From JAJFJD01 sp965228695 (GTDB taxonomy: Bacteria > Pseudomonadota > Alphaproteobacteria > UBA8366), in the NCBI GenBank assembly GCA_965228695.1, contig CBDDIB010000002.1:3472001-3536000 (forward strand): a stretch of 64,000 nt of DNA, given 5' to 3'. Both the position numbers and the translations under genes were made by a program. Positions 16,586-24,994 of the stretch are shown in pieces; positions within the stretch are counted from its first letter, which is position 1; every line of letters begins with the position of its first letter. Under the pieces are notes generated by a model that worked only from the letters and a program-made list of their open reading frames with translations, was not told the DNA's origin and made no database searches.

Positions 16586-17203
16586 CTATTGGGCGGGCGA
16601 GAAGGACGCCGGCAGCATGATCTTGTTTTCCTGCGCGACGAGCCGGTCACCGCTGCCTCCCGGCGGCCAGATGCCGTCCGCCTTCGCCTGGGCCCGTACC
16701 TCCATCCGCTGATTAAGGCTTTCGTAAGCCCAAATATGGACGAACTTGTTGAGGTCGCCGACCTCCGTATGCATGCCCATGATCAGGGGGGAGCGCTCGC
16801 GCCGTCCGTCGATCTTTTCTTTCCAGCCATCCATCATCGCCGGCAGTTTGCCGGGCTTGAGCGTATAGCTCCGCATTTCGTAGATCGGGCCGTTGTTGCC
16901 GGTCATCAATTCCGGCGTGAACGGGCTCGGCGTAAAGATTTCGGAATTCATCGACACAAGAAAATCCTTGATCGCCGGCGGCCAATGGGGGCTTTCGCCC
17001 GCTTCGGCGCGAATATTCTCTCGTTCCGCCGCATCGGCATACGGCCAGACATGAATAATCTGGTTGAGCGGGCCGATCTCCGTGTACCAGAAGGCCGCAA
17101 GCTCCGAGAATTCCTTGCGATGCTGGTATCCTTCTTCGAACCGATGCAAGACCTCGGGCAGGGAGCCCGGGGTGATCTGATAACTGCGTACTTCGTAGAT
17201 CAT
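16586..17203 (-). CDS. Tandem NIPSNAP domain protein
   Basis: The 205-residue protein has two NIPSNAP (ferredoxin-like) repeats. Repeat 1 starts M-I-Y-E-V-R-S-Y-Q-I-T-P-G and repeat 2 P-I-Y-E-M-R-S-Y-T-L-K-P-G near residue 106. Each is followed by L-N-Q-I-I-H-V-W-P-Y or L-N-K-F-V-H-I-W-A-Y. GGAGGAGG precedes the ATG. Bacterial NIPSNAPs are often found in catabolic operons but their reaction is mostly undefined. A one-domain NIPSNAP lies near 57.1 kb within an acyl-CoA operon. Confidence 0.9.
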   Translation of the reverse strand: MIYEVRSYQITPGSLPEVLHRFEEGYQHRKEFSELAAFWYTEIGPLNQIIHVWPYADAAERENIRAEAGESPHWPPAIKDFLVSMNSEIFTPSPFTPELMTGNNGPIYEMRSYTLKPGKLPAMMDGWKEKIDGRRERSPLIMGMHTEVGDLNKFVHIWAYESLNQRMEVRAQAKADGIWPPGGSGDRLVAQENKIMLPASFSPAQ

Positions 17204-17488
17204 AATTCCTCCTCCGGCGGATTGCGTCGTCGCGCGTTCGCGGCGAACCGTATTGGAAGTTGAGGATCAGCGTATCACGGACGGTCGGCAAGGAAATGCC
17301 TAGGTGGAATTTACCGCGCTTAAATCGTTAAAGTGAATTAGGTGTTCAAGCCTCACGTATTGCCGCCGGTTTGCGATTTGATTGGCGCGACCCAGGCTCC
17401 CGGCGGTTCGCAGCATCGACCGAAGGTCTGGACTCTCGACGGAGACGGCGTTAGGGGAAACAGCGCAATTCACTCAAGGGGACTCGCT

Positions 17489-17893
17489 ATGAACGTCAAA
17501 CGGTACATCATTGCGGTTGTCGCGGTGTTCGTCTTCACCTTCGCGTACGATTTCGTGGTGCACGGCATTTTGTTGGCCGATACATACAAAAGCCTTGAGA
17601 ATCTTTGGCGCCCCGAGGCCGAGATGCAGGCATTGATGCCGCTGATGGCCATTGCCCAACTCCTGTTGGCCCTGATCTTCACGTTCATCTTCACGCGGAA
17701 CTACGAAGGAAACGGCGTCGGTGAGGGTTTGCGCTACGGCCTGTATGCCGGGCTGCTGCTGGGTGCGCCGCAAGTCGCAAGCTACGTGTGGATGCCGGTC
17801 ACCGTCTCACTGACCGCGATCTGGGTCGGCGCTGTGATTCTCTGGGGTATTCTTGCCGGGATCGTCGTTTCGCTGGTCTACACGGAGGCCTAG
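17489..17893 (+). CDS. Four-helix membrane protein, unknown function
   Basis: The protein has 134 residues from ATG 17489, preceded by AAGGGGA. Four hydrophobic helices are predicted (about residues 5-25, 50-70, 85-103 and 108-130). Conserved-looking features include F-A-Y-D-F-V-V-H-G in helix 1. The in-frame extension upstream to 17342 has no signal. It resembles uncharacterised small integral membrane proteins of proteobacteria. Function unknown. Confidence 0.7.
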   Translation: MNVKRYIIAVVAVFVFTFAYDFVVHGILLADTYKSLENLWRPEAEMQALMPLMAIAQLLLALIFTFIFTRNYEGNGVGEGLRYGLYAGLLLGAPQVASYVWMPVTVSLTAIWVGAVILWGILAGIVVSLVYTEA

Positions 17894-17904
17894 ACGCCAG
17901 GTCT

Positions 17905-18546
17905 TTAGTCTCGCGTGTTCGCCTCGACCGCTGCCCTGTAGGTCGGACGATCGAGCATCTCGGCGCGATAGTTCTTGAATGGCGCCGGCATCGGCAAACC
18001 GTATCGGTGCGCCCAATTCAACACGCTGATCATCAGGATATCGACGCCGCTGAAGGCCTCGCCCAACAGATAAGGACCATCCCCCAGACGCATCGCGGCG
18101 GCGTTGATCATGCGTTGAAAATACTCCCTGGCCGCTTCGCAGGCCTCCGGCGCGTCGCCATAGATTTCCGGCAATCCCTCGTGGCGGCGCAGGACGTAGA
18201 GCGACGTGGCGTCCAACTCCATGCAGATGAAGGAAAGCCACTCCATATAACGTGCTCGATGCTTAATGCTTTCCGGGATGAGCCGCCTATCGGCCGTCGA
18301 ATACCGCTCCGCGAGATAGGTCACGATGGCCGCGCTTTCGGTCAGGATGAGATCGCCGTCTTGCAGTACCGGAATTTTCTTGCGCGGGTTGATCGACAGG
18401 AACGTCAGATCTTCCATTTCAATCGTGCGCGTCCGCAGCGGGACGGTGCGATAGGGCAGGTCGAGTTCGATCAACGCCCAGTGCGCGCGGATGGTCCGGG
18501 ACGAGCCGATACCCCACACGACGAGATCGTTTGCTTGATCCCCCAT
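17905..18546 (-). CDS. Glutathione S-transferase family protein
   Basis: The 213-residue protein starts at ATG 18544-18546, four bases after the SDR stop, so the two genes are one operon. The N-terminal domain has V-W-G-I-G-S-S-R-T-I-R, S-I-N-P-R-K-K-I-P-V-L and L-T-E-S-A-A-I-V-T-Y-L, the cis-proline and Glu/Ser glutathione sites. A helical domain with G-V-D-I-L-M-I-S-V-L follows. The family catalyses glutathione conjugation, isomerisation or dehalogenation; the substrate is unknown. Confidence 0.9.
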   Translation of the reverse strand: MGDQANDLVVWGIGSSRTIRAHWALIELDLPYRTVPLRTRTIEMEDLTFLSINPRKKIPVLQDGDLILTESAAIVTYLAERYSTADRRLIPESIKHRARYMEWLSFICMELDATSLYVLRRHEGLPEIYGDAPEACEAAREYFQRMINAAAMRLGDGPYLLGEAFSGVDILMISVLNWAHRYGLPMPAPFKNYRAEMLDRPTYRAAVEANTRD

Positions 18547-18550
18547 GGCC

Positions 18551-19300
18551 CTACCACGGCTCCACGAAGGGCCGGATATCGAGCTCGTGCGTCCAGGCAT
18601 CACGTTTCTGCTGGCTCAGGGTCCAATAGGCCTCGGCGATCGATGTCAGGTTCATCAAGCTATCCTCCGCGAATTCCAGCGTATCGTCGCTGGCGGCCGC
18701 CCGGCGGCGCGCGTGGACCACAGGACTGTCGACGCCGCCGTCGATCACGAGATGGGCGACGTGAATGCCCATCGGTCCCAATTCGCGGGCGAGGCTTTGG
18801 GCCACGGCGCGCAGGCCGAATTTGGCGCTGGCAAAGGCTGCGAACCCGGCGCCGCCCCGCAGGCTCGCCGTTGCGCCGGTAAACAGGATCGTCCCGGATC
18901 CACGCGGCACCATCCGGCGGGCGGCTTCGCGCCCCGTCAGGAATCCGCCATAGCAGCCGAGCGTCCAGACCTTGCGGAACATGTCCGCCTCGGTCTCCAG
19001 GATCGGGAAACGTGCGTTGGCCCCGGCGTTGTAGAGGCATACGTCGACCGGCCCGAGGTCGCCTTCCACCGCATCGAACAGATCCACCGTCGCCTGTTCA
19101 TCCCGGGCGTCGACCGAATAGGCTTTCGCCGTTCCGCCGTTCGCCTCGATTTCACGGATGAGCGCATCCGATTTCGCCGCATCCCGGCGCGCAATTGCCA
19201 CGGCGTAGCCGCCCGCGGCAAATCGCCGGGCAAACGCTGCACCGATCGCGTCACCGGCCCCAATGCCGAGTGCAACCGGCCTCGTCTCGGTATTGTTCAT
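18551..19300 (-). CDS. SDR-fold protein lacking the catalytic Tyr and Ser
   Basis: The 249-residue Rossmann protein has a nucleotide loop G-I-G-A-G-D-A-I-G and a structural N-A-G near residue 91. The usual YxxxK is F156-A-S-A-K160. The Ser position 13 residues upstream is Ala143 in T-G-A-T-A-S, and the helix-4 Asn is also absent. The fold and dinucleotide loop are kept while the acid/base residues are replaced. A non-canonical reaction or binding role is inferred. It leads an operon with the GST gene. Families with FxxxK and intact folds exist among proteobacterial SDRs, so this need not be decay. Confidence 0.85.
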   Translation of the reverse strand: MNNTETRPVALGIGAGDAIGAAFARRFAAGGYAVAIARRDAAKSDALIREIEANGGTAKAYSVDARDEQATVDLFDAVEGDLGPVDVCLYNAGANARFPILETEADMFRKVWTLGCYGGFLTGREAARRMVPRGSGTILFTGATASLRGGAGFAAFASAKFGLRAVAQSLARELGPMGIHVAHLVIDGGVDSPVVHARRRAAASDDTLEFAEDSLMNLTSIAEAYWTLSQQKRDAWTHELDIRPFVEPW

Positions 19301-19310
19301 CGGGCAGTGC

Positions 19311-20384
19311 TCAAACCGCTTCGAGCGGCGCGTTCAAGGCGACGCCGGGCACGACGATGCCGTTCGGGCGGCCGTTCTTTGTCCTGCCCTCGTAGCTCTC
19401 GGTCATCCAATGCGGCAAAGCCGGACCGTCTTCGCACGCCAGCCATAGCCGAAGCAGGTGACGCCGGTCCTCGGGTTTATCCCAATCTTCGAAGGCGGTA
19501 CGGCTGTGCATCGTGCAATGGTTGCATACGAACTGCATGTCGCCGGGCCGAAAGGTCATGTCGAGATGGATGTCCGGGTCTTGCGCCAGACTGTCAACGA
19601 AATCCAAGGCTTCGTTCTGTTTATCGGTCAGCGGCGGGACACCGTCGATCAATTGCCCTTTACGAATGGCGCTGCGGACGTAGTGCGAGATGATCCGCCC
19701 GTCCTGCGGCATGAAGACAGGGACTTCCGCCCAGGGTAGCTTGCCTTCCGGGATTTCGCCCCAACGCGTGCGGTGAAACGGCTGCATCAACACCGGCAGT
19801 AGATCCGGACGCCGCGCCAGGACTTCGTTATAGAGCGTGGTCGAGCTGACGATCGACGACAACCCGCCCGATTTCGCCGCCCGCCAGCACAGCAGCGAGG
19901 CGATATCGCTCGAGTCGGTGTGATAGGGCAGGCGCGCGCTCGTCTGATATCCCCGCGCCGCCGGGTCGTTGTAGTCGAGCCCTAAATTCTTGACGTGGCC
20001 CAGCACGTGGCCCTTGCCGTTCTGCGAGCAGGCCTGACCGATATGCGCGCCAAGGCCCCAAAAGGCCGTCGCCGCGCGCTCGAGCGTCCAGCCGTTGATC
20101 GGCAGGCCGCGAACCAGGTAAAACCCGGGCCCGTCCAATAGAAAGTGCCGAATTGCCCTGAGGCGCACGGCCACGGTCGGGAGCGGGAAGTCGTCCTTGC
20201 CAATGCCTAGAATGTCGAGGCCCCGGGTCGCGACGCGATCGATGGCGGCTTCGATCTCGGCAATCTCATCGGACGTCCAGGTGTGACTCCACTCCGGCTC
20301 GCGTTGGCGCATTTCCGGTCCGTACCATGCCTGAGGGCCCACGAACGGCGTTGGAGCATGTTCGACGCTATCCATTTGCGACAT
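19311..20384 (-). CDS. TauD/TfdA family dioxygenase
   Basis: The protein has 357 residues from ATG 20382-20384; starts at 20396 or 20375 are possible because no strong ribosome binding site is seen. Iron ligands are H155-T-D157 (L-P-Y-H-T-D-S) and H293 (C-T-M-H-S-R), with arginines in R-H-L-L-R-L-W. It resembles the longer plant-gibberellin-like/TfdA branch that hydroxylates diverse carboxylates. Its stop is 10 bases upstream of the SDR start, so it probably heads a dioxygenase-SDR-GST operon. Confidence 0.88.
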   Translation of the reverse strand: MSQMDSVEHAPTPFVGPQAWYGPEMRQREPEWSHTWTSDEIAEIEAAIDRVATRGLDILGIGKDDFPLPTVAVRLRAIRHFLLDGPGFYLVRGLPINGWTLERAATAFWGLGAHIGQACSQNGKGHVLGHVKNLGLDYNDPAARGYQTSARLPYHTDSSDIASLLCWRAAKSGGLSSIVSSTTLYNEVLARRPDLLPVLMQPFHRTRWGEIPEGKLPWAEVPVFMPQDGRIISHYVRSAIRKGQLIDGVPPLTDKQNEALDFVDSLAQDPDIHLDMTFRPGDMQFVCNHCTMHSRTAFEDWDKPEDRRHLLRLWLACEDGPALPHWMTESYEGRTKNGRPNGIVVPGVALNAPLEAV

Positions 20385-20607
20385 CCCGACTGTCATGCAT
20401 TTGAAAAATGGCTCTTTCATTCTGCGCGCGATGACCGGGCAAGGGCAAGCGATGCCGAATTTACGCCGTGTTTCCGGCACATTCGTGGCGCGCCAGGGTT
20501 CCATACCGAAAGCGGTACAGGAAGGAATTGCTAATACCGATGAAGTAATCCGTTCGACCGGTGCCGGGTCCTGCCGATACGGAGGTAAAATACCGGCGGA
20601 GGTTTCG

Positions 20608-21573
20608 GTGCGTAAAAATTATCAATGGTGGCGCGAATACGCCACGAGCGCAGAAAACCGTGCGCCCGACGGGCAAGACGCCGCGGTGCCCGAGGTGTCC
20701 GACAGTGTCCAGGCGCAGCAGCGGGCCGCCGCCGCGACGATGATTGCCGAAGAGGCGAATGCCGCTCGGCTCAAGGCGCTCTTGGACGCGGCCCGAGAAC
20801 AAGCCGATCAGAAAAGCATCCTGTCCGCCGAAAAACGCTACAACGAAGCGCGGGACGATTATGAATCGGCGCGCGACGCCATGTCCGCCCAGGAAAATCA
20901 AGAAGATGCTCGCGGCGACGTGCCGGAGACGCCGTTCGCCGTTGAGATTTCCGATGCCGTGAACCGCGTGTTGGAGCGCATCTCGCCGCAGCAAAAGGCG
21001 ATCGGTTTCGGCGTGGTCTTTGCCCTGTTGCTTGGTGTGGCGGTCGGTAGCGGCGGTTACTTCATGTGGAATGCGCCGGACGGTTCGACGGTGTCGGACA
21101 GGGTCGTGGTCACGACGGAACGGCGGCAGGAACCGGTCAATCCGGCAATCCAGGAAGTTAAACGGCCGAGCCGGGAAACCGCATTGGCCGACGGCATCGC
21201 ATCCCCCGAGTCGCGGCCATCCGCCAGCGACCTGCCGACGGAGCCGATCATCATGCCGGCATCCGCCGCCACTACCATGCAGGCCGGCAAACCCGTTATC
21301 GCGTCGAAACCCGCCGTGATTCGACGGAAGCCCAAACGCGTCTACTCGATCACATTGCCTGCCGCATCAGCGAAGTCGGTCACGGAAAAAAAAGCAGCAA
21401 AGGTGCGGCGTAAAAGCCCCGAGACGGCGATCCGCGTCAATATCCGGCCGCGCGGCGTGACGCGCACACCGGCCGAACCGCCCGCACCGAATCCGCGGGT
21501 GGCTGCGCGCGATTTACAAGTCGTTCCGGCCCCACCGCCGAAGCCGCCGGTGCAGATCGAAGAAGCGGAATAG
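20608..21573 (+). CDS. Bitopic membrane protein with coiled-coil N-terminus and Pro-rich C-terminus
   Basis: The protein has 321 residues from a GTG at 20608 with a perfect GGAGGT five bases upstream. This is preferred over the ATG at 20395, which has no ribosome binding site. Residues 35-100 are a charged Ala/Glu/Arg helix, probably coiled coil. A single membrane helix spans about 131-153 (I-G-F-G-V-V-F-A-L-L-L-G). The rest is low-complexity Pro/Ala/Lys/Arg-rich, with K-R-V-Y-S-I-T-L-P. TonB- or FtsN-like topology is suggested, but no domain is recognised. It converges on the efflux gene. Confidence 0.65.
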   Translation: MRKNYQWWREYATSAENRAPDGQDAAVPEVSDSVQAQQRAAAATMIAEEANAARLKALLDAAREQADQKSILSAEKRYNEARDDYESARDAMSAQENQEDARGDVPETPFAVEISDAVNRVLERISPQQKAIGFGVVFALLLGVAVGSGGYFMWNAPDGSTVSDRVVVTTERRQEPVNPAIQEVKRPSRETALADGIASPESRPSASDLPTEPIIMPASAATTMQAGKPVIASKPAVIRRKPKRVYSITLPAASAKSVTEKKAAKVRRKSPETAIRVNIRPRGVTRTPAEPPAPNPRVAARDLQVVPAPPPKPPVQIEEAE

Positions 21574-21584
21574 ACGCGCAGGAT

Positions 21585-23117
21585 TTACTCGTCCGTCACT
21601 CGCTTGGCTTTTTCCGGGCTCCTGAGGATCAAGACCAGCGGCAGCAGCATCAGCATCAGCACCGTCATCAACCTGAAATCGTGCAAATAGGCAATGAATT
21701 CGGCCTGCTTGTCGATCATCCGGTTAAGCGAGATCACGCCGTTCAGTTGCTCCAGGCTCCAGTTCTCGGGCAACGGATAGTCGCGGATCCGATCGTTGTA
21801 GACGCTGATATTCTCGGACAGCATCGAGCGCGCGCTCTGCGTGCTGCGGGCCAGCTGTGCGACGAGGACGGAAACCCCGATACTCGATCCCAACCGCCGG
21901 AACAGGCTCAGAACGCTCGTGCCGTCCGGACGCATCGACGTTGGCATCGACTGGAATGCGAGCGTCATGATGGACACGGACAGGAACCCGAATCCGGCGC
22001 CCTGGATAAAGACGGCGATCATTACGGTGACCACGTCCACGTCGGGCGTGAATTGCGACAGCATCCAGGTCGAGAAGGCGATCAAACACATCCCCATGGC
22101 GACGACGGGTTTCGGCTGGAAGTGGAACAATAGGAATCCTGCGATCAGCGACGACACCATGGTGCCGATTCCGCGCGGCATCATCACGAATCCGGTGGTC
22201 AGGACCGGATACCCCATATGGTCCTGCAGGATCGGCGGGATGAGCCCGGCATACCCGAACACCATGAAGTTCAGCAGGAACCCGATCAGCAGCCCGACGA
22301 CGAATTCCCGGTTCCGGAAGACATTCGGATTGAGATAGGCGTTGCGCGTGGTCAGGACATGCACGCCGAAGACGTAGAAGGTGACCAGCGCCATGGCGCC
22401 CATCGCGATGATGAACGGCGAATCGAACCAGTCGAGACGCTGTCCCTGGTCGAGCATGAGTTGAAACGCGCCGATGCAGATACTCAGCACGAGAAATCCG
22501 AAGAAATCGAATTTTTTCTTGGTGGTCGACATGCCGGCGGGCACATAACGGACGATCAGCACCAGCGCCAGGATACCGAGCGGCACGTTGGCGAGGAAGA
22601 CCCAACGCCAGCTGAAGAACTCGGTCAGGAATCCGCCGAGGATCGGGCCGACGATGATGCCGCTCATCCGGCCCGTGGTCAGCCACCCGAAGGCGGTGCC
22701 TTGCTGCTCGCGGGGAAATGTCGCGAGCACTGTCTGCATCAGCAACGGATTGAAGCCCGCGCCAAAGAAGCCCTGGATGAACCGAAAGACGACGATTTCG
22801 AGCAGCGAATCCGATTGCCCGATCAGAATGGCACAAAGGGTGAAGCCGACGATGATGAAAAGGAAGAGATTGCGCCGCCCGATCCGCTGGCTCAGCCATC
22901 CGTAGAGCGGCGTAAAGATCGCCGAGGCGACGAGATAAGACGTTAGAATCCAAGAGATTTCCGTGAGGGTCGCCGACATGACGCCCTGCATCCGCGGCAG
23001 CGCGACACTGACCGCGAAGGTATCCATGCCGGTCATCATGCCCGCCGGCAAAATACCGAGCGCGACGGCGATGCGATCGCCGGGCGAGAGGGTAGGTTCG
23101 CTGGTTGCCGCGGTCAT
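21585..23117 (-). CDS. DHA2 family MFS drug:H+ antiporter (EmrB/QacA type)
   Basis: The 510-residue protein has 14 predicted membrane helices. Motif A-like G-W-L-S-Q-R-I-G-R-R-N lies after helix 2, and the antiporter motif C-like G-I-I-V-G-P-I-L-G-G-F near residue 155. It is the usual length for EmrB/QacA inner-membrane exporters. No membrane-fusion partner (EmrA) is adjacent. A GAGGAGG lies about 14 bases upstream of the ATG, slightly far. Substrate unknown; export of toxic aromatic or lipophilic compounds is a fair guess from context. Confidence 0.93.
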   Translation of the reverse strand: MTAATSEPTLSPGDRIAVALGILPAGMMTGMDTFAVSVALPRMQGVMSATLTEISWILTSYLVASAIFTPLYGWLSQRIGRRNLFLFIIVGFTLCAILIGQSDSLLEIVVFRFIQGFFGAGFNPLLMQTVLATFPREQQGTAFGWLTTGRMSGIIVGPILGGFLTEFFSWRWVFLANVPLGILALVLIVRYVPAGMSTTKKKFDFFGFLVLSICIGAFQLMLDQGQRLDWFDSPFIIAMGAMALVTFYVFGVHVLTTRNAYLNPNVFRNREFVVGLLIGFLLNFMVFGYAGLIPPILQDHMGYPVLTTGFVMMPRGIGTMVSSLIAGFLLFHFQPKPVVAMGMCLIAFSTWMLSQFTPDVDVVTVMIAVFIQGAGFGFLSVSIMTLAFQSMPTSMRPDGTSVLSLFRRLGSSIGVSVLVAQLARSTQSARSMLSENISVYNDRIRDYPLPENWSLEQLNGVISLNRMIDKQAEFIAYLHDFRLMTVLMLMLLPLVLILRSPEKAKRVTDE

Positions 23118-23308
23118 CGGCGGCTCGGCTGCCTCCTCAACGGTTTACCGGACGGTTTGGATGAGAAAACCTAAAAACTAGGTATAGCAGAGATTCGCGC
23201 ACGGTTCCCGGCACGGCGCGGCGTCGAATGATGGAACAGAGCTATGTACTGATTTATCTCCGATTAGATGGCCATACCGAACCGCGGTTATACTGGAGGT
23301 GCACGATA

Positions 23309-24145
23309 ATGACCGGAGCGCCAACCTTGCCGTTTTACCGTTTCGAGCAATTCGAGGACATCGTCTCCAACCCGCATCTGTCGACGGGGCGGGGGCCGAT
23401 CATCGAAGGCGACTACATGAACCTGCGGCTCAACAACAAGGACGCGGGCACCGGGTCCAAGCTGCATTACCATCCGAACGAACTGATGGTCTTCCCGCTG
23501 TTCGGCAAGATCGATTCGATCGTCGGCACCGATCACCGCATCGTCGATCCCGGCACCTTCGTGCATGTCGCGCCGAACGTGATGCACTCGATGAAGGCGA
23601 CGATGGACGGCACGTTGAGCTACCTCTACGTCAAGGACCGGACCTGGTCGATGGTCGGCGTGGCGGCGGATGCGGCGCCGCCCGAAGAAGCGCTGTCGAT
23701 CGACGAGTTGAAGGACAAGCTGGCCCGCGGCGAGAACCCGGCGGGGGAGGCTGCGTCGAAGCCGTCCGAGGGCATTCCGGAAGCGCCCGGCGAGAGCTAT
23801 TTCCCAATGGTCGACCGTCTCGACAGGGAGCCGCCATCGGCCAAACGCAGTTACTGGGTCGAGGGCGAACGGCTGGCCTTCGGTTTCCTCGAGCGCCCGG
23901 TGGGCTACCAAGAAGGACCGGCGCCGTCGGCGCATGAGCAATTCGTCTACATCATCGCAGGTACGCTCGACGTTTCCATCGATTCCGAACGAAAGGCTGT
24001 CGGTCCGGGCGACATCCTGCATATCCCGAAGGATGCGGAGACGTCGCTTGCGGTCGGCGACACGCCGGCCCGGCTTGCCGTCTTCCACCCAACGGGCAAT
24101 CTGGAAAAACTCCTGAGAGAGAGCGGCGCGTTAGGAAACGGGTAA
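23309..24145 (+). CDS. Bicupin protein
   Basis: The protein has 278 residues from ATG 23309, with GGAGGT nine bases upstream. The N-terminal cupin has L-H-Y-H-P-N-E-L and later H-V-A-P-N-V-M-H. The C-terminal cupin has A-H-E-Q-F-V-Y-I-I-A-G and G-D-I-L-H-I-P. Both could bind a metal. Bicupins include gentisate dioxygenase, but this one is shorter than that enzyme (about 340 residues), so that identity is not claimed. It overlaps the convergent LLM gene by 15 bases. Confidence 0.85.
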   Translation: MTGAPTLPFYRFEQFEDIVSNPHLSTGRGPIIEGDYMNLRLNNKDAGTGSKLHYHPNELMVFPLFGKIDSIVGTDHRIVDPGTFVHVAPNVMHSMKATMDGTLSYLYVKDRTWSMVGVAADAAPPEEALSIDELKDKLARGENPAGEAASKPSEGIPEAPGESYFPMVDRLDREPPSAKRSYWVEGERLAFGFLERPVGYQEGPAPSAHEQFVYIIAGTLDVSIDSERKAVGPGDILHIPKDAETSLAVGDTPARLAVFHPTGNLEKLLRESGALGNG

Positions 24146-24964
24146 CTCTCCCGCCGCTTGCCGCATGCGCACGATATGCTGCTCGGCAGCCAAACCGCCG
24201 CCGAGCGTTCTGAGGCAAATATGGGTCAAGCCGATTTTCGACCAGCCTTCGACCCGGCTTTGCCATTCGTGTTCGCGCGGTCCGACGACCGCAACGCCGG
24301 CTTCCATGCCGATATCCGCGGCGTTGCGGCCGGCGGACTCCGCCGCGCTGTAGATATCGTCCCGAAGGCCGGGGAATTCCTCGGGCGAGCAGAGGACGAA
24401 CCAGCCGTCTGCCTGTCGGCCGATGCGCCGCCGGACACGCGTCACCGGCAAGCCGCTGGCGCCGATCCAGATCGGAATCGGCCGTTGAACCGGCAGCGGA
24501 TCAAGGCCGACGCCGGAGACACGGTCCCAGCGCCCTTCGAAATCCACATGGTCCTCCGTCCACAGCCGGCGCAGCAGGTCGATTTGTTCCTCGCATCGCG
24601 CGCCGCGGGTGTGGAAATCGGCGCCGAGCGCTTGATATTCCTCGGGGTGTTTGCCGACGCCGATGCCGAGGCGCAGACGCCCGCCGGATAACCGGTCCAA
24701 TGACGCCGCCTGTTTCGCAACCAAGACGGTGGGCCGGGCCGGAAGGACGATCACCGACGGAACCAGTTCGATCTTGCTGGTAACCGCCGCGATAAAACTC
24801 AGCACGGTCATCGGTTCGTTCAACGGTCCCGTTCCCGGCCGGATGACTTGATCGGGCACGCGGAGATGCGTGAACCCCAATTCCTCGGCCGCCTCGGCGA
24901 AAGCCCGCAGGGCCCCGAGATCGTCCTGCAACTCGCGGACCGGCAGCGAAATACCAATGCGCAT
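24131..24964 (-). CDS. LLM class flavin-dependent oxidoreductase
   Basis: The 277-residue luciferase-like TIM barrel starts at ATG 24962-24964 with AAGGA upstream. It has M-R-I-G-I-S-L-P, F-T-H-L-R-V-P-D-Q, S-G-G-R-L-R-L-G-I-G-V-G and I-W-I-G-A-S-G. The pattern is of the F420/FMN-dependent group. Ldh-like and FAH genes lie next to it. Substrate and cofactor (F420 versus FMN) cannot be read from sequence. Confidence 0.9.
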   Translation of the reverse strand: MRIGISLPVRELQDDLGALRAFAEAAEELGFTHLRVPDQVIRPGTGPLNEPMTVLSFIAAVTSKIELVPSVIVLPARPTVLVAKQAASLDRLSGGRLRLGIGVGKHPEEYQALGADFHTRGARCEEQIDLLRRLWTEDHVDFEGRWDRVSGVGLDPLPVQRPIPIWIGASGLPVTRVRRRIGRQADGWFVLCSPEEFPGLRDDIYSAAESAGRNAADIGMEAGVAVVGPREHEWQSRVEGWSKIGLTHICLRTLGGGLAAEQHIVRMRQAAGELPVS

Positions 24965-24994
24965 AGTTATCATCCTTCCATGGCAGGCGCGGCG

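Noticed and set aside
22218..22946. Plus-strand frame (242 codons) opposite the MFS transporter
   Set aside because: Charged, Glu/Asp/Arg-rich shadow of the membrane protein; no domain.
23309..24145. Gentisate 1,2-dioxygenase
   Set aside because: Bicupin architecture fits, but length (278 residues) and motif spacing do not support the specific enzyme.
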